A stretch of 64,000 bases of DNA from Gammaproteobacteria bacterium (GTDB lineage: Bacteria; Pseudomonadota; Gammaproteobacteria; Chromatiales; Chromatiaceae), in the NCBI GenBank assembly GCA_020445255.1, contig JAGRGY010000011.1:36862-100861 (forward strand). The letters are read 5' to 3'. Numbering within the stretch: the first letter of the stretch is position 1; each line of letters starts with the position of its first letter. Under the pieces are notes generated by a model. That model saw only the letters and a program-made list of their open reading frames with translations. It did not search any database and was not told where the DNA came from. Positions 1-10,391 of this stretch are shown piece after piece. The position numbers and the translations under genes are program-made.

Positions 1-1262
1 ACCATGATGATGTCCGGATCCTGCCGCATCAGCGTGCGTACACCACTTGCGAAGTCGAGGCCGATCTGCGCATTCACCTGCATCTGGTTCAACGAGGGCT
101 CGACCATCTCGATGGGATCCTCGACGGTACACACGTTGACCTCGGGCGTGGCCAGCGCGCGCAACGTCGAATACAGCGTCGTGGTCTTGCCCGAACCGGT
201 CGGGCCGGTGACCAGGATGATGCCGTGTGCGGCATGCGTCATCTCGCGCCACAGCTTCGCCTCGCGGTCGCCGAAACCGAGCTCGGCCAGGCTGCGCACC
301 AGCACCTGCGGATCAAAGATGCGCATGACCAGTTTCTCGCCAAACGCCGTCGGCATCGTCGACAGGCGCAGCTCGATCTCGTCGCCATTGGGCGTCTTGG
401 TCTTGATGCGACCGTCTTGTGGGCGTCGCTTCTCGACCACGTCCATACGCCCGAGCGCCTTGATGCGGCTGGTCACGGCACCCATGATCGAGGTCGGGAT
501 CTGATAGACCGTGTGCATGACGCCGTCGATGCGAAAACGCACGCTGCCATTGTCGCGCCGCGGCTCGAGATGGATGTCGCTGGCGCGCTGGTCGAACGCG
601 TACTGCAGCAGCCAGTCGACGATCGTGACCACATGCCGGTCGTTGGCGTCCAGCTTGCCCGCGCGACCCAGTTGCACCAATGATTCCAGGTTACCCAGAC
701 CGAGCGGATCGCCGGCGGCAGAACGTGCGGCCTTGCGAATGGAGTGGCTGACGCCGAACAGTTCGGCCTGGTAGCGGGCGATGTCGTCGGGATTGGCGAT
801 CACGCGCACCACGTCGCGCCGCAGCACGTGCGCCATCTCCGGTTCCCAGCGGCGCTCGTAGGGCTCGGCGGTGGCGAACGTCACCCGGGTGTCGTCGACC
901 GCGACCGGCAATATCCCGTAGCGCGCAGTGTAGCTCGGCGACACCTCGCGCGTGACGACATCGACATCGATCCGCAGTGGGTCGATCGTTACGTACGGCA
1001 GACCGCAGTGTCCGGCCAGCCACCGTCCCAGGGTACCCATGTCGAGCAGGCGTCCGTCGGGCTGGGTGAGCGCACGCGCGGCGAGCCACAGGAACGGGTG
1101 ATCAGCGGTCTGCGCGGACTGTCGCGACCAGGTCTCGAGGATCTCGGGGGCCTGGGCCTGATCGAGCAGCCCGTCCGCGACCAGCCCGGGAATCACCTCG
1201 GCCAGCGTCAGGCGTCGGTCGCCGCCATGCCCCGGCACAGGATTGTCGCCACCCAGATTCAT
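1..1262 (-). CDS. PilB/GspE-family secretion or pilus ATPase, C-terminus cut by window edge
   Basis: Cytoplasmic hexameric ATPase of the type IV pilus/type II secretion family, which powers polymerisation of pilin-like subunits. About 420 codons are present. The N-terminal part (about residues 1-170) resembles the MshEN/T2SSE-N region. The core carries GPTGSGKT (Walker A, about 353-360), TVEDPIE (Asp box, about 379-385) and the beginning of LMRQDPDIIM. Walker B, the His box and any CxxC zinc site would lie beyond base 1. The ATG at 1262 follows acylphosphatase by 7 bases, and its AGGGTGA ribosome site overlaps the acylphosphatase stop. No pilC or pilD is visible, so PilB, MshE or GspE cannot be told apart. 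The family call is secure; the subtype is not. Confidence 0.9.
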   Translation of the reverse strand, partial: MNLGGDNPVPGHGGDRRLTLAEVIPGLVADGLLDQAQAPEILETWSRQSAQTADHPFLWLAARALTQPDGRLLDMGTLGRWLAGHCGLPYVTIDPLRIDVDVVTREVSPSYTARYGILPVAVDDTRVTFATAEPYERRWEPEMAHVLRRDVVRVIANPDDIARYQAELFGVSHSIRKAARSAAGDPLGLGNLESLVQLGRAGKLDANDRHVVTIVDWLLQYAFDQRASDIHLEPRRDNGSVRFRIDGVMHTVYQIPTSIMGAVTSRIKALGRMDVVEKRRPQDGRIKTKTPNGDEIELRLSTMPTAFGEKLVMRIFDPQVLVRSLAELGFGDREAKLWREMTHAAHGIILVTGPTGSGKTTTLYSTLRALATPEVNVCTVEDPIEMVEPSLNQMQVNAQIGLDFASGVRTLMRQDPDIIM

Positions 1263-1269
1263 CGCGTCT

Positions 1270-1536
1270 TCACCCTGTCGTGAACCCGCTCAGCGCGCGT
1301 TCGGGGAGGTCTTCGCGCGTGACGCTGTCGACCCGCGCCATGTCGGGCCCGGACCACAGCCACTCACCGAGCGCGTCGAGCGCGGCCTCGCTGCCGCACG
1401 CGACCACCTCGACGCTGCCGTCCGGCCGATTGACCGCATGGCCCGTGATACCCAGGCGCTGCGCCTCGCCCCGCGTCGAGCCGCGGAACCACACCCCCTG
1501 CACCCGGCCGGTGACGATGTAGCGGCGACAGGTCAT
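1270..1536 (-). CDS. acyP: Acylphosphatase
   Basis: Small cytosolic enzyme that hydrolyses carboxyl-phosphate bonds such as those in acetyl phosphate and carbamoyl phosphate. The 88-residue length is typical. It carries the signature GRVQGVWFR near the N-terminus, with the catalytic Arg at about 18, and the catalytic Asn in NRPDGSVEV at about 36. It lies 6 bases after the membrane-fusion gene and 7 bases before the PilB-like ATPase, so it is probably co-transcribed with both, although nothing in its chemistry explains that company. Confidence 0.93.
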   Translation of the reverse strand: MTCRRYIVTGRVQGVWFRGSTRGEAQRLGITGHAVNRPDGSVEVVACGSEAALDALGEWLWSGPDMARVDSVTREDLPERALSGFTTG

Positions 1537-1542
1537 GGGGAT

Positions 1543-2322
1543 TCAGTCCAGGTGCAGCATCAGGGTCTCGCCGACCCGCGGCGCCGGTTCGACGTCGCGA
1601 CCGATATCGGTGACCAGTTCGTAGCGCGGCGCCTGCTCCTGACCCGGCGACGTCACGGGCTCGAAACCGATATAGGCGACGCGCGCCTGCACGCTCCGGC
1701 CGCGCAGCGTGGCAGAGAGCACCATGTCCTGGCGCAGCCGGCCGGCCTGTTCCGCATCGACCTCGGCGCGCGCCTGCAGGCGGCGGTCGTCGGCCAGCGT
1801 GACCAGCGGCTGGCTCTGCAATTCGCTGACGACAGACAGTCCCGCAACCGCATTGACGGCGATCACGACACCGTCGAACGGCGCACGCACGACGCTGTGC
1901 TCGAGATCCAGCCGGGCCCCGACCAGCGCGGCGCGCGCTCGCTCGGCTGTCGCGCGCGCGGCCTCGAGGGCGATCATCGCCTGGTTGCGTTCGTAGTCCG
2001 ACAGCACGGTGCGGTCGTACAGCTCGGCCGCGCGGTCATCTTCGCGCTGCGCCTCGTCGAGCATCACCTTGGCATGGCGTTGTTCCGCGGCGCGGCGGCC
2101 GACCTCACTGGTGAAACCACGCTGATCGAGACTGATGAGCGGATCGCCGGTCTTCACGGTCTGTCCGGGCCGGACATGCACCTCGCTCACGACGCCGGAC
2201 ACCAGCGGCCCAAGCTCGACACGCTGTGCCCACCCGACCACGGCCGGAATGTCCTCGGCCATCGCGCAAGGCGCAAACACGAGTGCGGCAAGCATGCCCA
2301 TGATCGCGGGTCGGCTGTTCAT
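1543..2322 (-). CDS. HlyD/RND-type periplasmic membrane-fusion protein, short
   Basis: Periplasmic adaptor that would link an inner-membrane transporter to the TolC-like channel encoded just upstream. The 259-residue product has a signal peptide ending at AMA, a lipoyl half-motif (SGVVSEVHVRPGQTVKTGDP), a coiled-coil hairpin of about 80 residues, the second half-motif (VVRAPFDGVV) and a short beta-barrel. It is much shorter than typical adaptors of 350-400 residues and lacks an obvious membrane-proximal domain. The ATG at 2322 is chosen because it forms a 4-base ATGA overlap with the TolC-like gene and starts a clean signal peptide. No inner-membrane pump follows; acylphosphatase comes next. 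Confidence 0.85.
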   Translation of the reverse strand: MNSRPAIMGMLAALVFAPCAMAEDIPAVVGWAQRVELGPLVSGVVSEVHVRPGQTVKTGDPLISLDQRGFTSEVGRRAAEQRHAKVMLDEAQREDDRAAELYDRTVLSDYERNQAMIALEAARATAERARAALVGARLDLEHSVVRAPFDGVVIAVNAVAGLSVVSELQSQPLVTLADDRRLQARAEVDAEQAGRLRQDMVLSATLRGRSVQARVAYIGFEPVTSPGQEQAPRYELVTDIGRDVEPAPRVGETLMLHLD

Positions 2323-3605
2323 GGCATCTGTTCCTCCGGTAACAGGTGACCGGCAAGGGCGTCCAGTTCGGCCCGGGTCATGATCCAATCGAATTCCGCG
2401 CGCGCCATCTCGAGTGTCACCGCCGTGATCTCGGTCATCGCGTCGCCGAGGTCGGTCTTGACCTCGAGTTCGTACAGCGCACGGCTGCGGTCGAGATAAA
2501 GTTCGCGATAGTCGTTGCGCACCATGAGACCGCTGCGACGGATCCTCAGGTTGTCGAGCTGCTGACGCAGATCAAGCACCAACTGGCGCATCACCAGCTC
2601 AGCCGCCGCCAGTTGCGCACTGCGCTGACGCAGTTTCGCACCGGCTGCCGCGACCGCCGCGTCCTTGGCGCCGCCGGTCAGCAGCGGCATCTCGAACACC
2701 AGACCGGCGCCGAGCGGATGGGTTGAACTGGTTTCGCGGTTGTAGACCGAGGCATCGACCTCGGCGCTGATCACCGGGCCGTGGCCGCTGCGCTCCGCCT
2801 CGAGCGCGGCACGCGCCGCCTCGACGTCGGCGCGCATCGCCTTCAATTTGGGATTGTTGGCCAGGATCTCTGTGACCAGCGCGTCGTAGTCCGGCGGATC
2901 CGCGTCGATCTTCGGTGCCTCCGGACGCACCAGGTCGGAGGCCAGATCGCCGGGACGGCCCATCGCGAGCGCGAGCTGCGACCGGGTCGCGCGCTGCGCC
3001 GCCTGGCTCTGCGTGCGGACATCGAGCGCCTGCTGGTAAGCCGACTCGATCGCCAGCAGATCGACGTCCGACAGCTTCTTCAACTCGTGCCGGTCGCGCG
3101 CCCGATCGGCATCGACATAGGCACCGGCCATCGCCTCGTTGTCGTGCGCGAACTGCAGGTCGGCCAGGATCACATCGAAGAAGCGCCGCATGATGTCGAG
3201 CCTGACCTGCTGGCGCGCATCGAGATAGCGCCATTCACCGCCTGCTCCCGCCAGGCGCGCCGCCTGTTCGCGCGCATCGCTGTACCCGAAATCGTACAGC
3301 CGCTTGCGCAACTGCAGTTGGGCACTGCTGTCGTTGTTGTCCCGGTCGGGCGAGACGCGCGACGGATCCACCACACGCAGTCGGCCGATCGCGCTGAGCC
3401 GCACGCCGCTCAACGACTCCGCCTCGGCCAGCGCGGCCGCGTCGGCGTCTCGCTGCGCCTGCACGAGTTCGATCGCCGGTAGCGAGCGTTCGGCAAGCGC
3501 GATCGCATCGTCGAGCGTCAAAGGGGAAGGCAGTGGCTGTGCGCCCTGCGCGCCGGATACGCACACCAGCCAACAGCACAGGACCGAGCCTGTTACCCGG
3601 AACAT
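2319..3605 (-). CDS. TolC-family outer-membrane efflux protein
   Basis: Outer-membrane channel component of a tripartite efflux or secretion system. The 428-residue product has a signal peptide (MFRVTGSVLCCWLVCVSGAQG), then two repeats rich in long amphipathic helices with TLDDAIALAE at the start of the first, as in OEP/TolC proteins. An upstream in-frame start exists at 3665, but the start at 3605 places the signal peptide at the N-terminus and lies 10 bases after the preceding stop. It overlaps the membrane-fusion gene by 4 bases, which implies coupled translation. The substrate is unknown. Confidence 0.88.
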   Translation of the reverse strand: MFRVTGSVLCCWLVCVSGAQGAQPLPSPLTLDDAIALAERSLPAIELVQAQRDADAAALAEAESLSGVRLSAIGRLRVVDPSRVSPDRDNNDSSAQLQLRKRLYDFGYSDAREQAARLAGAGGEWRYLDARQQVRLDIMRRFFDVILADLQFAHDNEAMAGAYVDADRARDRHELKKLSDVDLLAIESAYQQALDVRTQSQAAQRATRSQLALAMGRPGDLASDLVRPEAPKIDADPPDYDALVTEILANNPKLKAMRADVEAARAALEAERSGHGPVISAEVDASVYNRETSSTHPLGAGLVFEMPLLTGGAKDAAVAAAGAKLRQRSAQLAAAELVMRQLVLDLRQQLDNLRIRRSGLMVRNDYRELYLDRSRALYELEVKTDLGDAMTEITAVTLEMARAEFDWIMTRAELDALAGHLLPEEQMP

Positions 3606-3615
3606 CGACCGGGCC

Positions 3616-4152
3616 TCAATGCTGGGCGCGCTTGTAGCGGGTGAACGGTTCCTTGTCGTAGGCACGATCGACGACGTAGCGGCCCAGCAGCATGAACTCT
3701 TCCTTGTCGTTGGCCTTGCCTGTCAGGCGCGCGGGCTTAATGTAATTGCCGTCCAGGTCGAAGAACGCGAACACCGGCGTCGCGCGCACCCGATATTCCT
3801 TCAGGGCGAAGTCCTTCATCGGCATCGTCTTGCCCTGGAAGTCCGTGATTTCGACGTCTCCCTCGATGTCGACCGGGAAAATCAGGAAATGCGCACGGAA
3901 GTAATCCTGCACGTCCGGCTGGTTCAGAATATGGGTTTTCATGTAGTGGCAGAACGGGCATTCGTCCATCTCGAACATGATCAGGATGCCCTGCTTGCCC
4001 TCGTCGCGGGCATGCTCCAGCTCCTCGCGGAAATTGCCGAACGTCTCGTTGAAGAAGTACTGGCCCGGATCGCGTGGCGTCGAATCCGCGCTAGCGCTGC
4101 AGACAAGCAGGAGGGCCAGCATCAGGGTATGCACGGAACGCGCGAACATCAT
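3616..4152 (-). CDS. SoxW-like periplasmic thioredoxin
   Basis: Predicted exported thioredoxin-fold protein of 178 residues with a signal peptide (MMFARSVHTLMLALLLVCSA) and a CPFCHYM active site in place of WCGPC. The DExxFCHYMK region and the later RVRATPVFAFF with its cis-Pro (TP) fit the SoxW/DsbC-like thioredoxin_2 group, which in sulfur oxidisers reduces periplasmic disulfides. The start overlaps the tlpA-like stop as ATGA. The role is inferred from family and neighbour; no sox genes are in this window. Confidence 0.82.
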   Translation of the reverse strand: MMFARSVHTLMLALLLVCSASADSTPRDPGQYFFNETFGNFREELEHARDEGKQGILIMFEMDECPFCHYMKTHILNQPDVQDYFRAHFLIFPVDIEGDVEITDFQGKTMPMKDFALKEYRVRATPVFAFFDLDGNYIKPARLTGKANDKEEFMLLGRYVVDRAYDKEPFTRYKRAQH

Positions 4153-4670
4153 TTTTCTCCGCGATTGCGAGATTCGTAACGCTCGATGAAGGCGTTTATC
4201 GCCTCGGCGGTTATCGGCCCTACCTGCCGCGCGACCACCTCGCCCGCCGGCGTGACCAGGTACGAGGTCGGCAACCCGTCGACCGGCCCGAGTATCTGCT
4301 CCCTGCGCGGATTCTCGCTCGCCACCAGGATCGGATACGACAGAAACTGCTGATCGACGAACGTCCGCAGATCGTCGGACGAGATCGACTCCATGTTGAC
4401 CCCGAGCACAACCGCGCGCCCCTCGGCCTTGGAATGGAACAGTTCGAGTTCCGGCAGTTCCTCGAGACACGGCGGGCACCAGGTGGCCCAGTAGTTGACC
4501 AGCACCCATCTGCCGCGAAAATCGGACAGACTGCGCGATTCGCCTGCCAGGTCAGGCAGGGTAAAATCGCGCTGCGCATCCGCTGCCAGCGAGACCTGGA
4601 GCGGGAGCAGGGCGTACACGGCAAACAGCCATCCGAATGCGATCGCGAATCTGTTTCGGGTCCGGTTCAT
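4149..4670 (-). CDS. TlpA/ResA-like periplasmic thiol-disulfide oxidoreductase
   Basis: Membrane-anchored or exported thioredoxin-like protein of 173 residues. An N-terminal hydrophobic segment (FAIAFGWLFAVYALLPLQ) precedes an AhpC-TSA/redoxin domain with the WCPPC active site and the cis-Pro loop GLPTSYLV. It probably keeps target cysteines or a partner thioredoxin reduced, and its direct fusion in translation to the SoxW-like gene suggests a two-step thiol relay. The open frame continues upstream to 4874, but the ATG at 4670 gives a normal signal anchor. It is the first gene of the six-gene minus-strand run. Confidence 0.87.
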   Translation of the reverse strand: MNRTRNRFAIAFGWLFAVYALLPLQVSLAADAQRDFTLPDLAGESRSLSDFRGRWVLVNYWATWCPPCLEELPELELFHSKAEGRAVVLGVNMESISSDDLRTFVDQQFLSYPILVASENPRREQILGPVDGLPTSYLVTPAGEVVARQVGPITAEAINAFIERYESRNRGEK

Positions 4671-4873
4671 AGCGGTTCGATTCAGGCTTTGCAGATAATC
4701 AATCAGGTGACCGATCAAGTGACGGCTCTGGATGCCGAAAAATTCCCCAGGCAAGCCGTCTCGGCATGGCGAAATGCGACTGCCATACCGGGTGGATTGG
4801 GCACAATACAGTAATTGGGACCGCAGCGCCAACCAAAAGTGCGGCACCGGTCCGTTGGATCGCAGTTCGGACA

Positions 4874-6382
4874 ATGCAGCGCAACATGATCAACGCATCC
4901 TCCCCACAACCCGGAATCCCGCTGTTCACGACGCCTGAAACGGCTGTGGCACGCCATCCGGGCACCATCCTCAATCCGCGCGAACAGCGCGCCTGGATCG
5001 ACAGTCTGCCGTTCGGCAACCCGCCGCACGCCGCACAGTTGCTGCTGCAGCAGCTGCGCCTGCTGGTGCGCGACCCGGAACCCGGCGCCAAGTTCGGGGC
5101 CCTGCTCGACAGCTACCAGATTCCGGTGTGGCGCCTGTACGAGATCGCCAGCGAGCGCGATTCCGGTGTTACCGGCAACCTGGTTCCGCTCGATCAACTG
5201 GAACACGCGCTGCTGGAACTGCTGACCGAGATGGGGTTGGGCTACCTGCGGATCGCCAACGGACTCCTGCTCGGCGGCAAGGCGCCTGCACCCGAACTCC
5301 TCTACCGTGCCGGCGCGCTGCTGGACAACGCCGACCACATCGAACGACGGCATTTCGGTGCCACCAGCACGCGCCACTGGGCGTCGCTGCTGACGATCTA
5401 CCAGTACGCCGACGGCGCCGGCATCGTCCAGACCGCGATCCCCGCGACACACCGCCAGGCCGGCGACCCCGCGGACATCGCCGGCCTGCTGTTCCGTGCC
5501 CTGATGATGGGCCTGTGCGATCCAAACCATGTCGCGCCCCAACACGTCGTCGACTGGCATACCTGGATCGGCGGTCATACCGAACACCTCGAACTCGGAA
5601 TCCTGCCGCAGGGTCCGTTCTCGATCCCGGTCGACGTGTCCGGCGCGCTTTCACCGTTGGCGGGCGCACGCCGCGGCAAGCCGGGTCCGTCGATGCGGTA
5701 TCTTATCGCCGACAGCTTCCTGCGCGCCCTGCATGACGACCCCGACGCGCCTGAGGGGCTGTACGAGACACTGGGGTCGCTGATCAAGGGACGCAAGCTG
5801 CCCGAACAGCGACAGAGTCCACGTCAGGAGCGCAGCCACCCGTTTCGCCTGTCGGTCGGCCTGCACGACGTGCACGCACGCCTCAGCGCGCTGACCTCCG
5901 GGCCGAACACCGCGCAGACCGGAACCAAAACCCTCCCCTGCGTGCAGAAGAACCAGTCCAAGACAGGCGCTGCGTTTTATGTCACCGGCACCGTCGCGAC
6001 CGCGTTGTCGATCGGCGAGGTGCTGCTGGCCGAGACCGACAACCCCCGTCCCGGCGGCGCGCCGGTCGGTTTCGTCGGCCGTATCCGACGCCTCGTGACG
6101 GATCACGCGGGGCAGATCGAGATCGGCGTCGAGAAGCTGTCGGGTCACCTGATGCCGGTCACGATCAGCGGCGCCGTCGCGGAGCGCGCCCGCGGCGACT
6201 GCGCGGCGCTGTTGCAGCGGCATGCAGGAGCGGACAAGCTGGTGTTGATCGTGCCGCGCAGCGCGTACCGGGAGAACGACACGGCAACTGCGGAATACGC
6301 CGGCGGGCACTACTCGCTGCGGATGCGCCGCCTGATCGACGACTCACCGCGCATTGCGCTCATCGATGTCTTCGAGGACTGA
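4874..6382 (+). CDS. Putative c-di-GMP-responsive PilZ-like protein of unknown role
   Basis: Cytosolic protein of about 502 residues without membrane segments. The N-terminal two thirds are helical and begin with a W-x-x-SLPF-x-NP block followed by LLLQQLRLL, a pattern I recall from proteobacterial proteins annotated as cyclic-di-GMP-binding. The last 130 residues are beta-rich with GFVGRIRRLVTD and IEIGVEKLSG, which resemble a PilZ barrel, but I see no canonical RxxxR...D/NxSxxG motif. The start is uncertain: ATGs at 4874 and 4886 are plausible, one at 4766 also keeps frame, and none has a strong ribosome site. It is transcribed divergently from the tlpA-like gene. Confidence 0.5.
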   Translation: MQRNMINASSPQPGIPLFTTPETAVARHPGTILNPREQRAWIDSLPFGNPPHAAQLLLQQLRLLVRDPEPGAKFGALLDSYQIPVWRLYEIASERDSGVTGNLVPLDQLEHALLELLTEMGLGYLRIANGLLLGGKAPAPELLYRAGALLDNADHIERRHFGATSTRHWASLLTIYQYADGAGIVQTAIPATHRQAGDPADIAGLLFRALMMGLCDPNHVAPQHVVDWHTWIGGHTEHLELGILPQGPFSIPVDVSGALSPLAGARRGKPGPSMRYLIADSFLRALHDDPDAPEGLYETLGSLIKGRKLPEQRQSPRQERSHPFRLSVGLHDVHARLSALTSGPNTAQTGTKTLPCVQKNQSKTGAAFYVTGTVATALSIGEVLLAETDNPRPGGAPVGFVGRIRRLVTDHAGQIEIGVEKLSGHLMPVTISGAVAERARGDCAALLQRHAGADKLVLIVPRSAYRENDTATAEYAGGHYSLRMRRLIDDSPRIALIDVFED

Positions 6383-6428
6383 CGACAGTCGCGGCGCGGC
6401 CCCGGCCGGAGAGCGGCACGCCGCTGGT

Positions 6429-7706
6429 TCAGCGCTCGCGTCGCCCGGTCTGCAGGTCCACGGCATCGGCGCGCCGCAGGCGGAAATCGGCCAACGGAAT
6501 CTTCAACGCCTCCACCAGCCCCGCGTTGGCACGTTGCAGCACCCCGGCGATGCGCGGATCGGCGGGCCAGTCGGGATCGTGCTCGCGCGGCAGTTCGAAG
6601 GTGCGGCTGGCATACAGCTCGAGCAGCGTGGCGTCGGACAGACGGCGCGCCAGTGACCATCCGCCGTCGCGCGTCATGTGCACCCAGTGCAGGTCGCGCA
6701 AACGTCCGAGCAGGTCTTCGAGTTGCGGCTCCAGCCAGCGTTGGCGATGGCGCGCGAGTTCGACCGTGGACGGCGCCTCGCCGCTCTCGGCGGCCTCGTC
6801 GAGCACCAGCAGCACGTCGATCGCATCGCCCATGCCGATCCGGCAGGTGCCCTGATCGTGCGGTCCCCAGCGGTAGATGCTGAGGCAATGGGTGACCTCG
6901 GCGCCGAGCAGCACCACCACCCATGACAGGTACAACCAGACCAGGAATATCGGGATGGCCGCGAGCGCGCCGTAGATCGCCTCGTAGGTCGGAAACTGGG
7001 TGATGTAGAAGCCGAACCCCCGCTTCGCCGCCTCGAACAGCAACGCCGCGAACACGCCGCCGATCAGCGCATGGGCGAGACGCACGCGCCGGTTGGGCAC
7101 CACCAGGTACATCATCGTGAACGCGACGGCCGAGGTCAGCACCGGTGTCAACGCCAGCAGCGTGCGCCCCACGCCGCTGCTCGCCGCCTGCATCCAGATC
7201 GGCAGCGAGACCAGGTACGAGGTCGCCAGCACGCTGGCGCCGATCAGCAGCGGCCCCAGTGACAACACCGCCCAATAGATCAGAAACTTGCTCGAGAAGC
7301 GGCGCTGGGTACGGACCTCCCAGATCGCGTTCAGCGCGCGGTCGATGTTGGCCATCATCATCAACGCGACCAGGATCAGAAACGCCGTGCCCGCACCGCT
7401 CAATCGCGCCGCCTTGCTGCTGAATTCCGACAGGTACTGCTGCAGCAGTTCGCCCGAGGTGGGTACGAAGTTCTGGAACACGAAGTCCTGGATCACCTGG
7501 TAGACACGATCCGCCACCGGGAACGCGGAGAAGATCGCCAGCGTCACACCCATCAACGGCACCAGGGACAGCAGCGACGTATAGGTCAGCGCCGCCGCGT
7601 TCTGCGGTGCCTCGTGGCGACCGAAGCGTTCCAAGACCAATGCCAGGAACCCGCGCAGCTGGTGCACGGCACTGACGATCGCACCCGCATGCGTTGCACC
7701 GTTCAC
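6429..7706 (-). CDS. YihY/BrkB-family inner-membrane protein
   Basis: Polytopic inner-membrane protein of 425 residues of the YihY (formerly called RNase BN) family, whose biochemical role is not settled. About six hydrophobic helices fill residues 35-290, with the family signature AAALTYTSLLSLVPL near the start and the IPIFLVWLYLSW region later. A 130-residue soluble C-terminal tail with a winged-helix look follows. I chose the GTG at 7706 because GGAGG lies just upstream and the longer frame adds an arginine-rich non-homologous lead. It stands next to arsC and wrbA, as in Pseudomonas. Confidence 0.9.
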   Translation of the reverse strand: MNGATHAGAIVSAVHQLRGFLALVLERFGRHEAPQNAAALTYTSLLSLVPLMGVTLAIFSAFPVADRVYQVIQDFVFQNFVPTSGELLQQYLSEFSSKAARLSGAGTAFLILVALMMMANIDRALNAIWEVRTQRRFSSKFLIYWAVLSLGPLLIGASVLATSYLVSLPIWMQAASSGVGRTLLALTPVLTSAVAFTMMYLVVPNRRVRLAHALIGGVFAALLFEAAKRGFGFYITQFPTYEAIYGALAAIPIFLVWLYLSWVVVLLGAEVTHCLSIYRWGPHDQGTCRIGMGDAIDVLLVLDEAAESGEAPSTVELARHRQRWLEPQLEDLLGRLRDLHWVHMTRDGGWSLARRLSDATLLELYASRTFELPREHDPDWPADPRIAGVLQRANAGLVEALKIPLADFRLRRADAVDLQTGRRER

Positions 7707-7737
7707 ACGCCCTCCGTTGTCCGGCCTGATAGAATGA

Positions 7738-9070
<1,333 letters not shown>

Positions 9071-9074
<4 letters not shown>

Positions 9075-9763
9075 GCCAACAGCTGCCGCTCGCACTGCGA
9101 CTGCCGCATGCACCGAGCCTCGACGACTTCATCGTCGGCGCCAATCGCAACCTGCTGGACGCAATGCGCCGGGGCATCGCCGGCCACGGGGAGCGCGTGA
9201 TCTTCATCGCCGGCCCGCCCGGTAGCGGGCGCACCCACCTGTTGCTCGGCCAATGCGCCGCGATGCAGGCCGACGACCGCCGCTGCGCCTATGTGCCGCT
9301 CGACGAACACGTCGCACTCGACCCGATGATGCTCGTCGGCCTGGAGGCCCTCGATCTGATCGCGGTCGACGACGTGCAGGCGATTGCCGGTGACGAGGCA
9401 TGGGAGCGGGCGCTGTTCAACCTGTTCAACCGCTGTCGCGATGCGAACTGCGCCCTGTTGTTCAGTGCCGACGCCGGCCCGGCGGCACTGCCGATGCACC
9501 TGCCCGACCTGCGCAGTCGCCTCGCCTGGGGACTGACGTTTGCGCTGCGGCCCCTGGACGACGACGGTCGCCTCGGACTGCTGCGGGCGCTGGCTCGCCG
9601 GCGTGCACTGCACATGCCGGACGAGGTCGCGCGCTACCTGATCGAACGCGGGCCGCGCCACCCGGGTGCGCTGGTCGATGCGATCGAGCGGCTCGACGTC
9701 TCGTCGCTGGCCGAGCAGCGCCGGCTGACGATACCGTTCGTGCGCGAACAACTCGGGCTGTGA
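9071..9763 (+). CDS. hda: Hda, DnaA regulatory inactivator
   Basis: AAA+ protein of 230 residues homologous to the ATPase domain of DnaA. With the DNA-loaded beta clamp it stimulates hydrolysis of DnaA-bound ATP after initiation. It starts MSQQLPLALRL; the QLPLALRL stretch is the clamp-binding motif. A P-loop with the Hda-type arginine (GPPGSGRTHLL), a Walker B-like LIAVDDVQAI and the DnaA-like sensor region follow. The start at 9071 is fixed by ATGA overlap with DUF2069. It is the last gene of the arsC operon, convergent with the NUDIX gene 22 bases on. Confidence 0.95.
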
Positions 9764-9785
9764 ACACGCCCGACCGGATACCGAA

Positions 9786-10301
9786 TCACCCGCCGACCGG
9801 CAGACGGCCCACGTACACCGGGCCCTCGCCGATCGCCATGCGCCGGATCAGGTCGCCCATCCCCGGCGGGCGTACGTCGAGCTGATCGAGGTACTGCAGG
9901 CCCACCCATTCGACACCGACCTGGCGCTTGTCGGGGCGTGGCCCGTTGCGCGGCTCGTAGTCGTCGGCGATGCGGCAGCTGAACACGAACTCGACCTGCT
10001 GGCGCGATTCCCCCTTGCGGCCGGCCGGCGGCCGTGATGTCTCGGCGACATGCGCCAGACCGGCGACATCGACGGTCGTCCCGATCTCCTCCGCGCACTC
10101 GCGCAGCAAGGTCTGCAACAGCGTCTCGCCCGCACACTGCCCGCCTCCGGGCAGGGCGTAACGCACGCTCCCGTCGGGGGTCAACTTGCGCAGCATCAGC
10201 ACCTGGTTGCGACGCGCGATCAGCGCCCGCACTGCATTGCGGACCGACGGAAATGCATTCTCTGAACACGCCGTCGGATTGGGGACCGTCGAAGACAACA
10301 T
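9786..10301 (-). CDS. NUDIX hydrolase
   Basis: Protein of 171 residues with a full Nudix box (GGGQCAGETLLQ, then REC-EEIG, about residues 52-74), the Mg-binding helix that hydrolyses nucleoside diphosphate-X bonds. Substrate is not evident. The N-terminal VRNAVRALIARRNQVLML strand is typical of MutT-like folds. A good GGGAGG ribosome site precedes the ATG at 10301. It sits inside an otherwise conserved hda-perM neighbourhood and is probably a lineage-specific insertion. Confidence 0.9.
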   Translation of the reverse strand: MLSSTVPNPTACSENAFPSVRNAVRALIARRNQVLMLRKLTPDGSVRYALPGGGQCAGETLLQTLLRECAEEIGTTVDVAGLAHVAETSRPPAGRKGESRQQVEFVFSCRIADDYEPRNGPRPDKRQVGVEWVGLQYLDQLDVRPPGMGDLIRRMAIGEGPVYVGRLPVGG

Positions 10302-10391
10302 GAACCTCCCTGAGTCCGGGCCCCGGCACGCGTGCTGACAGTGGACGTACTGAGCGGTACCGCAGGACCGCGCCGCGATGCGCCCCGTGCC

